Source: Martinezella hainanensis
GTDB taxonomy: Bacteria > Pseudomonadota > Alphaproteobacteria > Rhizobiales > Rhizobiaceae
Assembly: GCF_900094555.1 (NCBI RefSeq)
Contig: NZ_FMAC01000006.1
Location: 248,001-312,000 of the forward strand
Direction: 5' to 3'
Length of the DNA: 64,000 bases
Shown: positions 48,600 to 57,957 of the stretch, piece after piece
Numbering within the stretch: the stretch's first letter is position 1
Layout of the letters: each line of letters starts with the position of its first letter
Notes under the pieces: generated by a model
The model's database searches: none
Told to the model about the DNA's origin: nothing
What the model saw: only the letters and a program-made list of their open reading frames with translations
Position numbers and translations under genes: made by a program

Positions 48600-49550
48600 A
48601 TGGAACGCAAGAACAAAAAAAATATACTTGCAGCACTTGCTGCAGCTTCCTTTGCCTTCGGTCTATCGTCACCGACCATCAGCATGGCGGCAACCGGCGA
48701 TACCGTCCGCCCTGTCATCAAGCTGCTCCAAGACCCGCTGGTCGATACTGCCATCGATCTCTTTGCGCCTACCATCGGAAACGCCGCCAAGGCAATCAGC
48801 GGCGTCGACCTGGCTGCTTTGAACCAAAGCTTCACCGTCGCGCCGGGTGGCCTTCCACACAATGACCTGACCGCATCCGAGCCGGTGCGTCCCGCAAAGC
48901 CGAGCAACGCTCCCCTCGGCGACTCTGTGTTCGGAACTGTCGCCATTCCCTTCAAACATCTTGCCGCGCTTAACAATTTCGCAGGTCCGCTCGCCGAAAT
49001 CCGGTCGGGCAAATCGCTGGATTGCGGTGCAAATGGATGCAACGCCGCTGCAACCGCCATCGCGAACGCTGAGGCGAAGATTGCCGACGCCTCGATCCGC
49101 GACAAGATCAACACCATCAATTTCACCGTCAACCATGCGATCCGCTACGCGAGCGACATGCAAACCTATCATGTGGCGGATTACTGGGCGAAACCGAGCG
49201 AAGCTCTGTCGCATCAGCAGGGCGACTGCGAGGACTACGCCATCCTGAAGATGGCCGCACTCTACAAGGCGGGCGTCGATCTCGACCACATGACTCTGGT
49301 CGTCCTCTTCGATCAGCAGCGCCATTTCTACCACGCCGTCCTGTCGGTCTCCGTCAACGGCAACAATCTTATCCTCGACAACATGCGCGACGAGGTTTTG
49401 TCCGACAAGCGGATTGCGGAATATCTGCCGCTCTATTCGATTGTCGCAGGTCGCGGCTATCTGCACGGCTCGCGCGATCCTCGCGCACAAGCGGTTGCCG
49501 CCGCAGTGCCGCTCGCCAAGGTGATCCCCGGCGAAGGTGAGGTCCACTGA
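48600..49550 (+). CDS. lapG: LapG-type transglutaminase-like cysteine protease (BTLCP)
   Basis: The 316-residue protein has a signal peptide (ILAALAAASFAFGLSSPTISMA) and a bacterial transglutaminase-like cysteine proteinase domain. Catalytic residues are Cys210 in QQGDCEDYAILK, His245 in HFYHAVLSV and Asp260 in NLILDNM. In Pseudomonas and others, periplasmic LapG clips the N-terminal module of a T1SS adhesin and frees it from the surface, unless c-di-GMP-bound LapD sequesters LapG. Here it sits between the adhesin and its secretion genes, which fits. About 100 residues precede the typical core, longer than usual. No lapD lies in the window. Its ribosome site is inside an inverted repeat. Confidence 0.88.
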   Translation: MERKNKKNILAALAAASFAFGLSSPTISMAATGDTVRPVIKLLQDPLVDTAIDLFAPTIGNAAKAISGVDLAALNQSFTVAPGGLPHNDLTASEPVRPAKPSNAPLGDSVFGTVAIPFKHLAALNNFAGPLAEIRSGKSLDCGANGCNAAATAIANAEAKIADASIRDKINTINFTVNHAIRYASDMQTYHVADYWAKPSEALSHQQGDCEDYAILKMAALYKAGVDLDHMTLVVLFDQQRHFYHAVLSVSVNGNNLILDNMRDEVLSDKRIAEYLPLYSIVAGRGYLHGSRDPRAQAVAAAVPLAKVIPGEGEVH

Positions 49551-49610
49551 CCAAACTCGCCTCCCGGCCTTATGGGGCGAGCGCGGCGCGTAACTAAAGC
49601 GATCGCATTC

Positions 49611-50276
49611 TCAATAAACGGAAAGATAGCCGATCAGCATCAACGCCTCGTGCGTCGGCGCCAACGCCAGATTGATCTGGCCCGTCAGCGATTGCGAACC
49701 CAGGCCAATCTTGAAACCGGTGTTCAACGTCTTACCGCGATTGAGCGATAGGACGGAGAGCACCTCCTGGATCTGGGTGTCGATCGACAGGCGCAACGTG
49801 CGCGCCGTATGCTGGACATCGTCGATCAGCGGCAAGCGATGGCGCAGCATCTTCAGGAAGGCATCGTTGAAGAGCTTGATCCCGCGCTCTTGCGTCAGCA
49901 CCACGGCGGGCGTCGGCGACGCCTGAAGGACGGCGTTGAGATTGGTTAGCGACGCGACATCCTCGATGGCATCGAGACGGTTCAGCGCCCATTTGAAGCT
50001 CAGCACGCGCAGCAGAGACGTCAGATTGCCCGTTTCCGGCATTTCAGCGGCCGTGTTGGAAACCAGATCACCGATGCTGATGCCGCCAGCCTCCGACATT
50101 CGTCCGAGACCATCCCAATAGATACGTTCCAGGCGAATGCCGCGACGCTCGCCGCCGCCGGTTACGGCGCGGAAACGTGGCTCCAGCTCATCACCATCGA
50201 CCGATGGCAAGGCTTCTTCCCGGACTATCATCGCAGCTTCGTCTTTCCCGGCTCCCTTGCGCATGACCGCCCTCAC
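49611..50276 (-). CDS. Ribbon-helix-helix plus PAS-like protein in the T1SS operon
   Basis: The 221-residue protein has an N-terminal segment (RIYWDGLGRMSEAGGISIGDL, then GNLTSLLRVLSFKWAL) that matches the RHH_4 ribbon-helix-helix family. Its C-terminal half (LQASPTPAVVLTQERGIKLFNDAFLKML and following strands) looks like a PAS fold. Thus a DNA- or protein-binding domain is joined to a sensor fold. The GTG at 50276 overlaps the stop of the membrane-fusion gene (GTGA); an ATG at 50264 preceded by TGAGG is the alternative start. As the last gene of the secretion operon it is a candidate local regulator of adhesin or T1SS expression. Confidence 0.65.
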   Translation of the reverse strand: MRAVMRKGAGKDEAAMIVREEALPSVDGDELEPRFRAVTGGGERRGIRLERIYWDGLGRMSEAGGISIGDLVSNTAAEMPETGNLTSLLRVLSFKWALNRLDAIEDVASLTNLNAVLQASPTPAVVLTQERGIKLFNDAFLKMLRHRLPLIDDVQHTARTLRLSIDTQIQEVLSVLSLNRGKTLNTGFKIGLGSQSLTGQINLALAPTHEALMLIGYLSVY

Positions 50277-51577
50277 CGTTCCGTCAGCGCTTCGGAGCGC
50301 GCCTTGTTGATCGGCTTCATCAGATAGGTCAGGATCGTCTTGCGACCGGTCATGATCTCGGCCGAGGCCACCATGCCGGGGATGATCGGATACTGCTTGC
50401 CGTCTCGCTCCAATGCCGATTTGTCGGTCTTGATGCGCACGAGGTAATAGGTTTCATTCTTGTCTTTTTCGACGAGGCTGTCGGCCGAGACGTTGACGAC
50501 TTTACCGTCCAGAGCACCGAAGATCGAGAAATCATAGGCCGAGATCTTGATGACTGCCGGCTGGTCGATGCGCACGAAAGCAACGTCGCGCGGTGAAATC
50601 TTCGCCTCGATCAGCAGAGTGTCCGCTGTCGGGACGACACCGGCGATGACCTTGCCGGCGTCGACATAGGCGCCGATCGTGTTGACCTCCAGCGTATTGA
50701 CGATGCCATCGACCGGAGACCGGATATCCGTATGTTTGACCCGATCGGATGCCCCGCGGATCGTCTCGTCGACGACGGAAAGTTCAGACAGTGCCTGCCC
50801 CTTGTCGGTCAGGGCCTGCTGGCGCAGCTGAAGTCCAAGGTCGGTAGTCTGTAGTGTCGCCTCCTTGACGGCCGCCTGCAGCCGATCGAGGCTTTCGACA
50901 TAGACTTTGAGCTGTCCCTGCAGGTCGACAAGGTCTCGCTGGACCTTGAGGACTTCAGTTTGGGCAACGAGCTTTTTCTCACCGAGAGGTTTCAGCAGAT
51001 CATATTGCTTCTGGGCGCCGGCGATATTCTGCGTCAGGCGATCTATGTTGGCGTGGGCTTCGTCCAGCTCGTTCTGATGCTGCTTCAGACGCTGATCGAG
51101 AACATCAAGCTTGTTCTTATAGGAAGCACGATCGGCCTCGAAGAGCTTTTCCTCGTTGTCGCAGACGTTTTTCGCAGTGGCAAGAATATCGGCCGGGCAG
51201 ACGAACTGTGCGTCGAAGGCGCCCGCCTCCTCCAGGGCCAGGCGCTCTACTTTTGCACCGAGTGTGCGAGCCTTTGCAACCGATTCACCAAGCGTCGATG
51301 CTGTCGTTGTATTGTCGAGCTGGACCAGAATGTCGCCCTTGTGGACGATCTGGCCGAGATTGACATTGATCTGCTGGACGATACCGGGCTCGGACGATTG
51401 CACTATCTGCGTCTTCGATACCGGTATCACCTTCCCCTCGCCGCGTGCGATCTCGTCGATGTCGGCGAAGGCCGCCCAGGCGACGAAAGCTACGATCATC
51501 AAGGCGCAAAGGCCAAGGATCAGCCGGGCGAACAACGGAGGATTGTCGTGGATATTGCCGTGAGAGGCACGCATCAT
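50273..51577 (-). CDS. T1SS membrane-fusion protein (HlyD/LapC-like)
   Basis: The 434-residue protein has a short cytoplasmic N terminus and a membrane helix (LFARLILGLCALMIVAFVAW). A lipoyl half motif (PGIVQQINVNLGQIVHKGDILVQL), a long coiled coil at about 95-280, the second half (TDIRSPVDGIVNTLEVNTIGAYVDAGKVI) and the C-terminal barrel YPIIPGMVASAEIMTGRKTILTYL follow, the last a hallmark of T1SS adaptors. It bridges the ATPase and TolC-like porin. Its ATG overlaps the stop of the ATPase gene, and the next gene overlaps its own stop, so the operon is tightly coupled. Confidence 0.9.
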   Translation of the reverse strand: MMRASHGNIHDNPPLFARLILGLCALMIVAFVAWAAFADIDEIARGEGKVIPVSKTQIVQSSEPGIVQQINVNLGQIVHKGDILVQLDNTTTASTLGESVAKARTLGAKVERLALEEAGAFDAQFVCPADILATAKNVCDNEEKLFEADRASYKNKLDVLDQRLKQHQNELDEAHANIDRLTQNIAGAQKQYDLLKPLGEKKLVAQTEVLKVQRDLVDLQGQLKVYVESLDRLQAAVKEATLQTTDLGLQLRQQALTDKGQALSELSVVDETIRGASDRVKHTDIRSPVDGIVNTLEVNTIGAYVDAGKVIAGVVPTADTLLIEAKISPRDVAFVRIDQPAVIKISAYDFSIFGALDGKVVNVSADSLVEKDKNETYYLVRIKTDKSALERDGKQYPIIPGMVASAEIMTGRKTILTYLMKPINKARSEALTER

Positions 51578-53727
51578 TGCACCGCCTTGCGCTGCATCGC
51601 CTCGATGACGGCGTTTTTCGGTCCATCGGCGATGATGCGGCCCTTATCGATGACGATCAACCGGTCGATCAGCTCCAGCATGCTGTGACGATGGGTTGCT
51701 ACCAGTAGCGTCGTTTGCGGGCCGAATGCATTGGTCAGCTTGCTGATCAGATGACGTTCGCTCGCCAGATCCATTGCCCCCGACGGCTCGTCAAGAAAGA
51801 CGATCTTCGGCCGCGTCAGGAGCAGGCGGGCTATGGTCAATGCCTGCTTCTGGCCGTTCGAAAGATTTGCGCCGCGCTCGCCGACCGGCATGTCGAAACC
51901 GCGTGGGTGAAGAGCAACGAACTCTTCGACGCCGGTCATGCGCGAGACGGCCAACAGTTCCTCGTCGCTGGCGTCAGCCCGACCGAGCAGCAGATTTTCC
52001 TTCACGGTGCCGGAGAACAGGTCCGACGATTGGCCGGCGACAGCTACCGCGGAGCGCACCTCCGCCACATGATACTGGCGTATATCGACACCATCGATCA
52101 GGACGCGGCCGCTGGCCGGCTGGAACAGCCCGTCGAGAAGGCGGCCAAGCGTCGTCTTGCCCGAACCGATGCGGCCGATGATCCCGATCTTTTCGCCGGG
52201 CGCAACCGTGAAGGAGAGCTGATTGATGACCGCCTGGTCAGAGCCTGGATATTGGAAGGAAACGTTCTGGAAGCTGAATCCGCCGCGACGGATCTCCCGG
52301 TTGACGAAGCCGACGGTCGACGGGCGATCATCAGGCTGCTCCATAATCTTGTCGAGAATGCGCAGCGACATGGTAGCCTGGCGGAAGCGGGCCAGCGTCA
52401 TGGCAATCTGCCCGAACGGCGCACCCGCGCGGCTCGCCAGCATGACTGTCGCGACGATCGCACCCATGGCGATTTTGCCGTCGGCGAATTCATACGTACC
52501 CGCAACGACGATGAGTACGCTGACCATCTGCTGCAGGAACATCGTCATGTTCATGGCATTTGACGAGATGTGCTTGATGTCCTCGCTGGTGCGGCTCGAA
52601 TATTTCGTCAGTTCCTGCCAGCGACGCAACATCGTTGCCTCCGCGCGCAGGCTCTTTAACGTCTCGATCGTCGAGATGGTCTCGACGAGCAGCGACTGGC
52701 GGCGCGATGCCTCGTTCGTCGCCGTTGCCATGCGCTTGCCGATCTGGGCCTGGGCGACGAGGCCGATCGCCACCGACAGGACGAAAGCGACGGCCGGAAT
52801 GACCACGAGCCAGCCGGCAATCAAATAGATGACGATCAGGAAGATCACGACGAAGAGGCTGTCGATCAGTACGCCAATCGTGTTCGAAGTGAAGAATTCG
52901 CGCACGAATTCATATTGCGTCACGCGGTTGGCATATTCTCCGGTCGACATCGGACGGGACGCCAGCGTCGAATTCAGAATCTTGTCGAAGATCAGCTGCG
53001 ACAGCCGCAGGTCCGCCTTGCGACCCGCATAGTCGATCAGCGATGCGCGGGCCGTCTTCAGCAGAAAATCGAAGAGATAGGCCAGCGAGATGCCGGCGGT
53101 CAGCACCCAAAGCGTTGGGAACGCCTTGTTTGGCAGGACCCGATCGTAGACATTCATGGTAAAAAGCGGCGAGGCCAGTGCGATGACGTTGATGAACAGC
53201 GCCGCCAGCATGACGCGGGCATAGGTGCGCCAATAGGGTACCAGCGTCGTTGCCAGCCAGTGCCGCTTCTCGATCTCCATCGCATGGCCGACGCGCGCTT
53301 CTTCCGAAGAGTTCTGATAATAGAGCGTGAAGGCAAATGCCGATTGCGGATTGAGCGCGACAAGATCCTCGCGCGTCAAACGGGCTGTAGTGCCGGCGAC
53401 CGGTGCAATATCGGTAACGTAAGAACCGCTTTCAGTCATTTCGAGCAGTGGCAGAACGCCGCCATCGGCAAAGGTGACGATGGCGGGACAGTCGAAATTG
53501 CCCAGACGGCAATCGCGTTCCGTATGCTTCAGAACCTGCAGCCCGACGCGTTCCGACAGCCGTTCGACATCGTCCAGTTCCATGACTTCCAGAATTTCGT
53601 CCGGAGTGCCCGAAAACAGCACAGTATCCGAGTTCGGGCGACCATAGAACGCAGCGACCGATTTAAATGCCGACTTAAAAGTCCGCAAAGATACGTCCGC
53701 AGACACGTCAGGTGCTACGTTTAACAT
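51574..53727 (-). CDS. T1SS ATPase/permease with inactive peptidase-like domain (LapB-like)
   Basis: The 717-residue protein has about 140 residues of C39 peptidase-like domain without a recognisable catalytic Cys motif at the usual N-terminal place, that is, a CLD that holds substrate. A six-helix exporter domain follows (from WRTYARVMLAALFINVIALASPLF). The ATPase has Walker A GRIGSGKTT at 518, signature LSNGQKQ at about 622, Walker B IVFLDEP at about 645 and H-loop ATHR. The signature is LSNGQ rather than LSGGQ, a known tolerated variant. It powers export of the giant adhesin. It lies 29 bases after the TolC-like gene. Confidence 0.9.
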   Translation of the reverse strand: MLNVAPDVSADVSLRTFKSAFKSVAAFYGRPNSDTVLFSGTPDEILEVMELDDVERLSERVGLQVLKHTERDCRLGNFDCPAIVTFADGGVLPLLEMTESGSYVTDIAPVAGTTARLTREDLVALNPQSAFAFTLYYQNSSEEARVGHAMEIEKRHWLATTLVPYWRTYARVMLAALFINVIALASPLFTMNVYDRVLPNKAFPTLWVLTAGISLAYLFDFLLKTARASLIDYAGRKADLRLSQLIFDKILNSTLASRPMSTGEYANRVTQYEFVREFFTSNTIGVLIDSLFVVIFLIVIYLIAGWLVVIPAVAFVLSVAIGLVAQAQIGKRMATATNEASRRQSLLVETISTIETLKSLRAEATMLRRWQELTKYSSRTSEDIKHISSNAMNMTMFLQQMVSVLIVVAGTYEFADGKIAMGAIVATVMLASRAGAPFGQIAMTLARFRQATMSLRILDKIMEQPDDRPSTVGFVNREIRRGGFSFQNVSFQYPGSDQAVINQLSFTVAPGEKIGIIGRIGSGKTTLGRLLDGLFQPASGRVLIDGVDIRQYHVAEVRSAVAVAGQSSDLFSGTVKENLLLGRADASDEELLAVSRMTGVEEFVALHPRGFDMPVGERGANLSNGQKQALTIARLLLTRPKIVFLDEPSGAMDLASERHLISKLTNAFGPQTTLLVATHRHSMLELIDRLIVIDKGRIIADGPKNAVIEAMQRKAVQ

Positions 53728-53756
53728 GGAGGACTATCCAGTTCGGAACGCAACGA

Positions 53757-55223
53757 TTAACGAATCGGCTCGAGCAGATCCATCGGCAGGCCGGGCTTCT
53801 GATGCGAGTCATATTTTGTATATCCGGGATCAGCCGTATTCGACGAAACAGCGAACTGATCACGGGCATAAGGCGTCGCCTGATCGACCGGCTTCAGCTT
53901 CATCGTCGACAACAGGCTGCCTGATGCTGCAAGGATCTTGTATTCGGCAAAGAGCGATGCGACTTCCGCCGTCTTGGCCAAAACCTCGGTGTTGAAGCGG
54001 GTGTTCTGGGCATCCAGCAGATCCAGCAACGAGCGCTGACCGACCTTGAATTGCTCGCGATAGGATGTCACGAGCTGAGCATTTGTCTTTTCCTGCCCAT
54101 CCAGGATACGGGCCAGCTGGCCCTGGTTGGTACGTTCGCTCCAGGCCGAGCGGACAGATTCGTCGACTTCACGGTAAGTCTGGCTCAGCGCGAAACGCTG
54201 TTCGGCCGCACGACGAACCATCTCCTGCTGATGGGCCGTATCGATACCACCGTGATAGAGATTCCACTTGGCGACAACACCGACCTGGACGTCGCTGGTG
54301 TTACCCTTGTTGCCGTCGACATCGTCACCGATGCGGGCGCTGCCGACGAGGTCGAGCCGCGGCAGGAATGCAGACTTGGAACCGCGGACATCGGCGTCGG
54401 CGGCATTGACGTCAGCCTTGGCCGACGAAATCTGCGGGTTGTTCTTCTGGGCGATGAAGACCGCATCATCGAGCGTCTTCGGCAGGTAGCGGGACACGGA
54501 TGCCGGGCGATTGGCATTGCTGATCGGCTCGCCGACGACCTGAAGGAAGCGGATCTTCGTCGCGTCGAGCTCTTTCTTTGCTTCCTGAAGACGGGCATTG
54601 GCAGCCTGCAGGCGCTCACGGCCCTGAAGACGATCGGCATCGGTCAGGGCACCGCCCTTGATGCTATCCTCGATGTTGCCAACCATCTGCTTGTGGAAGC
54701 CGACGTTCTTTTCAGCAGCCGCGACGATCTCCATCTGCAGCTGATATTCAAGATAATCCTGGGTCACTTCCAGCGCTAAGGCTTCCGAGCGCTGCTGGAC
54801 ACGGAAGGATGCACCGTCGACACGAGCGGCCTGCTTGTCCTTCTGTGCCTTGCGGTCGCCGCCGTCAAACAATGTCTGAGTAATGGTCAAGCTTACGTCA
54901 GAGGGATTCAGGTAATCATGGGTGCGCGACAACGCTCCGGACGTGACATCCGAGAGTCTACGGCGACCATAGCCAGACTCGAGGTCGACTGATGGCAAGT
55001 AAAGCCCCCTCGCTTGACGCAGCTGAAACTCGGTTGCTTCCCGATCCTGCGCAGCCTGCATGATCTGCGGGTTGGTTTTCATGGTCTTTTCAATCGCCTG
55101 CTGCAGCGTCATAGCGCCAGCAGAACCACTTGATAAAGGACTCATGGCCATCGAAATCCCGATTGCCGCCATCAATCGCATCTTATAAGCCAAAACTACG
55201 TTCCTTCCCCAACTATACTTCAT
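53757..55223 (-). CDS. TolC-like outer-membrane channel of the T1SS
   Basis: The 488-residue protein begins with a basic region and hydrophobic stretch (MRLMAAIGISMAMSPLSSGSAGA), a probable signal peptide. It then shows the two internal TolC repeats: LQQAIEKTMKTNPQIMQAAQDREATEFQLRQARGLYLPSVDLESGYG and DDAVFIAQKNNPQISSAKADVNAADADVRGSKSAFLPRLDL, in pieces. Near the end are FKVGQRSLLDLLDAQNTRFN and SGSLLSTMKL. It would form the trimeric outer-membrane tunnel. It is the first gene of the four-gene secretion operon. The start could also be the ATG at 15 codons in (MRLMAAIG), which gives a more normal signal peptide. Confidence 0.9.
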   Translation of the reverse strand: MKYSWGRNVVLAYKMRLMAAIGISMAMSPLSSGSAGAMTLQQAIEKTMKTNPQIMQAAQDREATEFQLRQARGLYLPSVDLESGYGRRRLSDVTSGALSRTHDYLNPSDVSLTITQTLFDGGDRKAQKDKQAARVDGASFRVQQRSEALALEVTQDYLEYQLQMEIVAAAEKNVGFHKQMVGNIEDSIKGGALTDADRLQGRERLQAANARLQEAKKELDATKIRFLQVVGEPISNANRPASVSRYLPKTLDDAVFIAQKNNPQISSAKADVNAADADVRGSKSAFLPRLDLVGSARIGDDVDGNKGNTSDVQVGVVAKWNLYHGGIDTAHQQEMVRRAAEQRFALSQTYREVDESVRSAWSERTNQGQLARILDGQEKTNAQLVTSYREQFKVGQRSLLDLLDAQNTRFNTEVLAKTAEVASLFAEYKILAASGSLLSTMKLKPVDQATPYARDQFAVSSNTADPGYTKYDSHQKPGLPMDLLEPIR

Positions 55224-55510
55224 AGATACATTCTATAAATCTTATTCACCTACAACCGTAGACGAACTCACGTATATTTGCAAAATAGATTCCACTTTAA
55301 TCTCCTGAAACAGTTAATATCGGAGACCGCAAGCCTTTGCGGTAGAAATCTATTGACTATTTTTGGACTATTCACAGTCATTATGTCCGTGTTGCATGGC
55401 CGCAACAAGCATACCATTCAACCATACAGAGAATTTACATGATCTACGCTACCACGCCGCGTCACAACTAAACTTAAGCACTAAGAAAGCTCAGAAATAT
55501 TAGAAAGGAC
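55224..55510. promoter_or_regulatory. AT-rich upstream region of the secretion operon
   Basis: The 287 bases before the TolC-like gene are clearly more AT-rich than their surroundings and have no coding potential. They likely contain the operon promoter. No specific -35/-10 pair or operator could be assigned with confidence. Confidence 0.4.
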
Positions 55511-55867
55511 TCATCGGCATATGGATCTACCCTGATGCATGGGCGACATCGAAGCGCGATCCACCACACTTCGAAGACTGAAGGGGCCAAAACCTCCTTG
55601 GATATAGCCGCCCCAACCCAAGATCCGTAAGTCGGGCCTATTGTATCGGCCATTGACGCAGGCCACATCATTTCCAAACGAAGCGGCGATGCCGCCGAAG
55701 CAGGGATCCCCAATGAACAATGTGGGCGTGGCGCCGCCGTTCGACCCGCTGGTGAATGTCGAAGCGCCACCACCCTCGGGTCGATTAACAAGGTGAATGG
55801 CAGTCATATTACGAATTCCTTCGACACTGAAAGACTGGGCGAACCGAATCGCCCCACCGACTTTCAC
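55511..55867 (-). CDS. Doubtful hypothetical ORF
   Basis: This GTG-started frame would give a 118-residue protein rich in Gly, Ser and Asn (GGGASTFTSGSNGGATPTLFIG, GRYNRPDLRILGWGGYIQGG). I recognise no family. An internal ATG (MTAIHLVNRPEGGG) is another possible start. No good ribosome site is seen. Composition is protein-like, perhaps a fragment of a larger beta-rich gene, but evidence is thin. Confidence 0.25.
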   Translation of the reverse strand: MKVGGAIRFAQSFSVEGIRNMTAIHLVNRPEGGGASTFTSGSNGGATPTLFIGDPCFGGIAASFGNDVACVNGRYNRPDLRILGWGGYIQGGFGPFSLRSVVDRASMSPMHQGRSICR

Positions 55868-56227
55868 CGTCGCGATCCGTCGATTGCCGCGACGCTAAGG
55901 CCAGCGACGTTAACTGTCGCCGTCCATTTTTGATCGGACCAAGATTTTTGGATCTATCGCCTTGGGAGAACGCCGAAGCTCCGGGACGACGACAATTCGA
56001 TCGTTGGATACCTGCATCAGCTCTTGGCTCGCTCGCCATACAGCCCGAGTTGTGCCGCTCGCGCGGCTTGCGGGTATTAACCGACAACAAGCCACACACC
56101 TTCTTACAGGCGTGACCGAAGATCAACAAATTCGATGCCCGGTACCAAGTCCATTCTAGTTAGCTCTTGAACCGATACGAACCATCCACGTTCTTCAACG
56201 TAACGATGGGATCACTTTGAAAGCATC
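55868..56227. other. Stretch with no recognised gene
   Basis: These 360 bases lie upstream of the doubtful ORF and beyond the stop of the FAD/NAD(P) protein gene. Short overlapping frames exist on both strands but none shows family features or a ribosome site. Confidence 0.4.
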
Positions 56228-57634
56228 CTATGTCTGGCGCTGTGGCGAAAATCCCTTGGCGGGCAGAGGCTCACGCGCTTGGTCGGCGAGCCACGCATTG
56301 ACCGATGCCGCTGCCAAGCAGCTTTGTTCAACAATCTGAGGCACCAGGTCGACGTCGGGCACGCTGCCCAATCCGAGTGGCCCTATCGCAAACAAACCTC
56401 GACGCGATTTGGGAGCATCTTTCGTCTGCCCGCATTCGTCGACGATGATGCCGATCCCGAGTTCGTCGCTCGTTGCCAGGCCAGCCTCAACGATTGCGCG
56501 GATCAAGGCGCTCTCGGTGCCTGCCGAGCGGAGGCGGCAATCGATAACAACATCTGCGGCCATGACCTCAAAATCGGCAGACGTGGAAACCAACACGCCA
56601 TTGATAGCAATTCGATCCACCCTGCCTCTTTTGACGGCGAGCGTACCCTCATCAATTGCCCGATGCAGCCGTTGATAATGTTCCGGCGGCAAGCGATTGC
56701 GATGGCTATCGTAAACGGCCTGAACATGGCGTTTGAAGCGTCTGCGCTCGTCTGGCGTCAGATCGTGCCAAAGCTCGCGAGCCTGCAAGCGAAAGCCGTT
56801 CATGATACCTTGCCACCCGAGACCCTGGCTATCAGCGCTCATTGCAGCCTGTCGCAGAAAGCGAAACGCGCCGCGCAGGGTCCGGGGAATGGCTTGTGCA
56901 GCCAGGAGCGAGCCCTGGGCCTTGCTGGCATGCGATTGAGGCAAAAAGCCTGACTCCGAAATCAAGGTAACCTGAGATGCCTCACCGCCGTCCAGCAGCG
57001 TCAAGGCCTTGTCGACCGCCTGGATGCCCGCACCTATGACGATTGCGCGATGAGCACCGCCGCTTGGCACTGCCGAAGTACCCGATCCTTCTCGGAGCCC
57101 ATATCCGGTGCACAGGAAGACCGCATCGAAGCGAGCGTTCTGGCCTGCGTCGGTCAAGACTGAAAAGGCACCGCCTTCCCCTTGCTCGATTGAGGTAACC
57201 CTGTCGGGCAAGAATTGTATGACCACGTCGATTCGTTTTGTCAGCGCCTTGGAAAAGCGATCATAGACATAGGTCCGAAAAATCTCGCCTGGCACAAATA
57301 GATCGTCGATTTCCTCAGTATCGATGGCGCGGTTATGATCGTCTTCCGCCTCCTCCTGTAGCCAGCGGCGAAAATCAGCCGGATCGGCGCGGTCAACGGA
57401 GAGATCGCGAACACGGCTTGTCAAAACACTCGTGGAGGATTGCCGCAACGCCTCGCCAATGTCGATCTTCGGTCGGGGATCGAATAGTACCAGGTGGAAA
57501 GGACCTTCAACATGCCGCAACAATGCGATTGCTGTCATGATCCCGGAAAACCCTCGGCCGACGATAGCGATCTTCGCTATGCGACCAACATCCTCATTTT
57601 GCGAGTTCGAAATATGCGGCGACAGAAGTGTCAT
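56228..57634 (-). CDS. FAD/NAD(P)-binding protein (NAD_binding_9 type)
   Basis: The 468-residue protein has a Rossmann dinucleotide motif near its start (IAIVGRGFSGIMTAIALL). Further on come LVLFDPRPKIDIGEALR, FDAVFLCTGYGLREG and a second nucleotide region IVIGAGIQAVDKALTLLDGG. The C-terminal part has GLFAIGPLGLGSVPDVDLVPQIVEQ. It resembles the YdhS/HcaD-like FAD-NAD(P)-binding family, whose substrates are mostly unknown. The ATG at 57634 is preceded by GGAAGGG; two ATGs 10-11 codons upstream lack one. It is divergent from cysE across 323 bases, and sulfur genes lie nearby, so a link to sulfur metabolism is plausible but not shown. Confidence 0.75.
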   Translation of the reverse strand: MTLLSPHISNSQNEDVGRIAKIAIVGRGFSGIMTAIALLRHVEGPFHLVLFDPRPKIDIGEALRQSSTSVLTSRVRDLSVDRADPADFRRWLQEEAEDDHNRAIDTEEIDDLFVPGEIFRTYVYDRFSKALTKRIDVVIQFLPDRVTSIEQGEGGAFSVLTDAGQNARFDAVFLCTGYGLREGSGTSAVPSGGAHRAIVIGAGIQAVDKALTLLDGGEASQVTLISESGFLPQSHASKAQGSLLAAQAIPRTLRGAFRFLRQAAMSADSQGLGWQGIMNGFRLQARELWHDLTPDERRRFKRHVQAVYDSHRNRLPPEHYQRLHRAIDEGTLAVKRGRVDRIAINGVLVSTSADFEVMAADVVIDCRLRSAGTESALIRAIVEAGLATSDELGIGIIVDECGQTKDAPKSRRGLFAIGPLGLGSVPDVDLVPQIVEQSCLAAASVNAWLADQAREPLPAKGFSPQRQT

Positions 57635-57957
57635 GGTTCGGCCCTTCCCAAAGCTGCCCGGCATCAATCTCCATAAAAATTATAGAAATTATTTATTCGT
57701 CGGCAAGCCCTCCTTCCAAGTGCATGTGGAAAGCATGGCGGCCGACAGTGAACGATCGGAAACTGGCCGCGGCTGCGCATAGCCCTGTGCCGATAATCCG
57801 CCGATGGCGTGAAATAGGGAAAATAAATTCTCGAGCTTCGGCAACTATAGGCGATCCGTGAGATCCCTTTTATGCCGCAGCCGCTAATATTGCTTAGGCG
57901 GATGCCAGGAACATCGTTCGCTGTTATGAAACAAACTGAAATGGAAAAGAGATTTCA
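57635..57957. promoter_or_regulatory. Divergent promoter region between FAD protein and cysE
   Basis: This 323-base gap carries the promoters of two genes transcribed away from each other. No operator or riboswitch could be recognised. Confidence 0.4.

Noticed and set aside
48592..48822. Alternative start ATG at 48592 for the lapG region
   Set aside because: It is out of frame with the signal peptide and protease domain and gives a short Leu/Arg/Ser-rich peptide. The ATG at 48600 yields a clear signal peptide.
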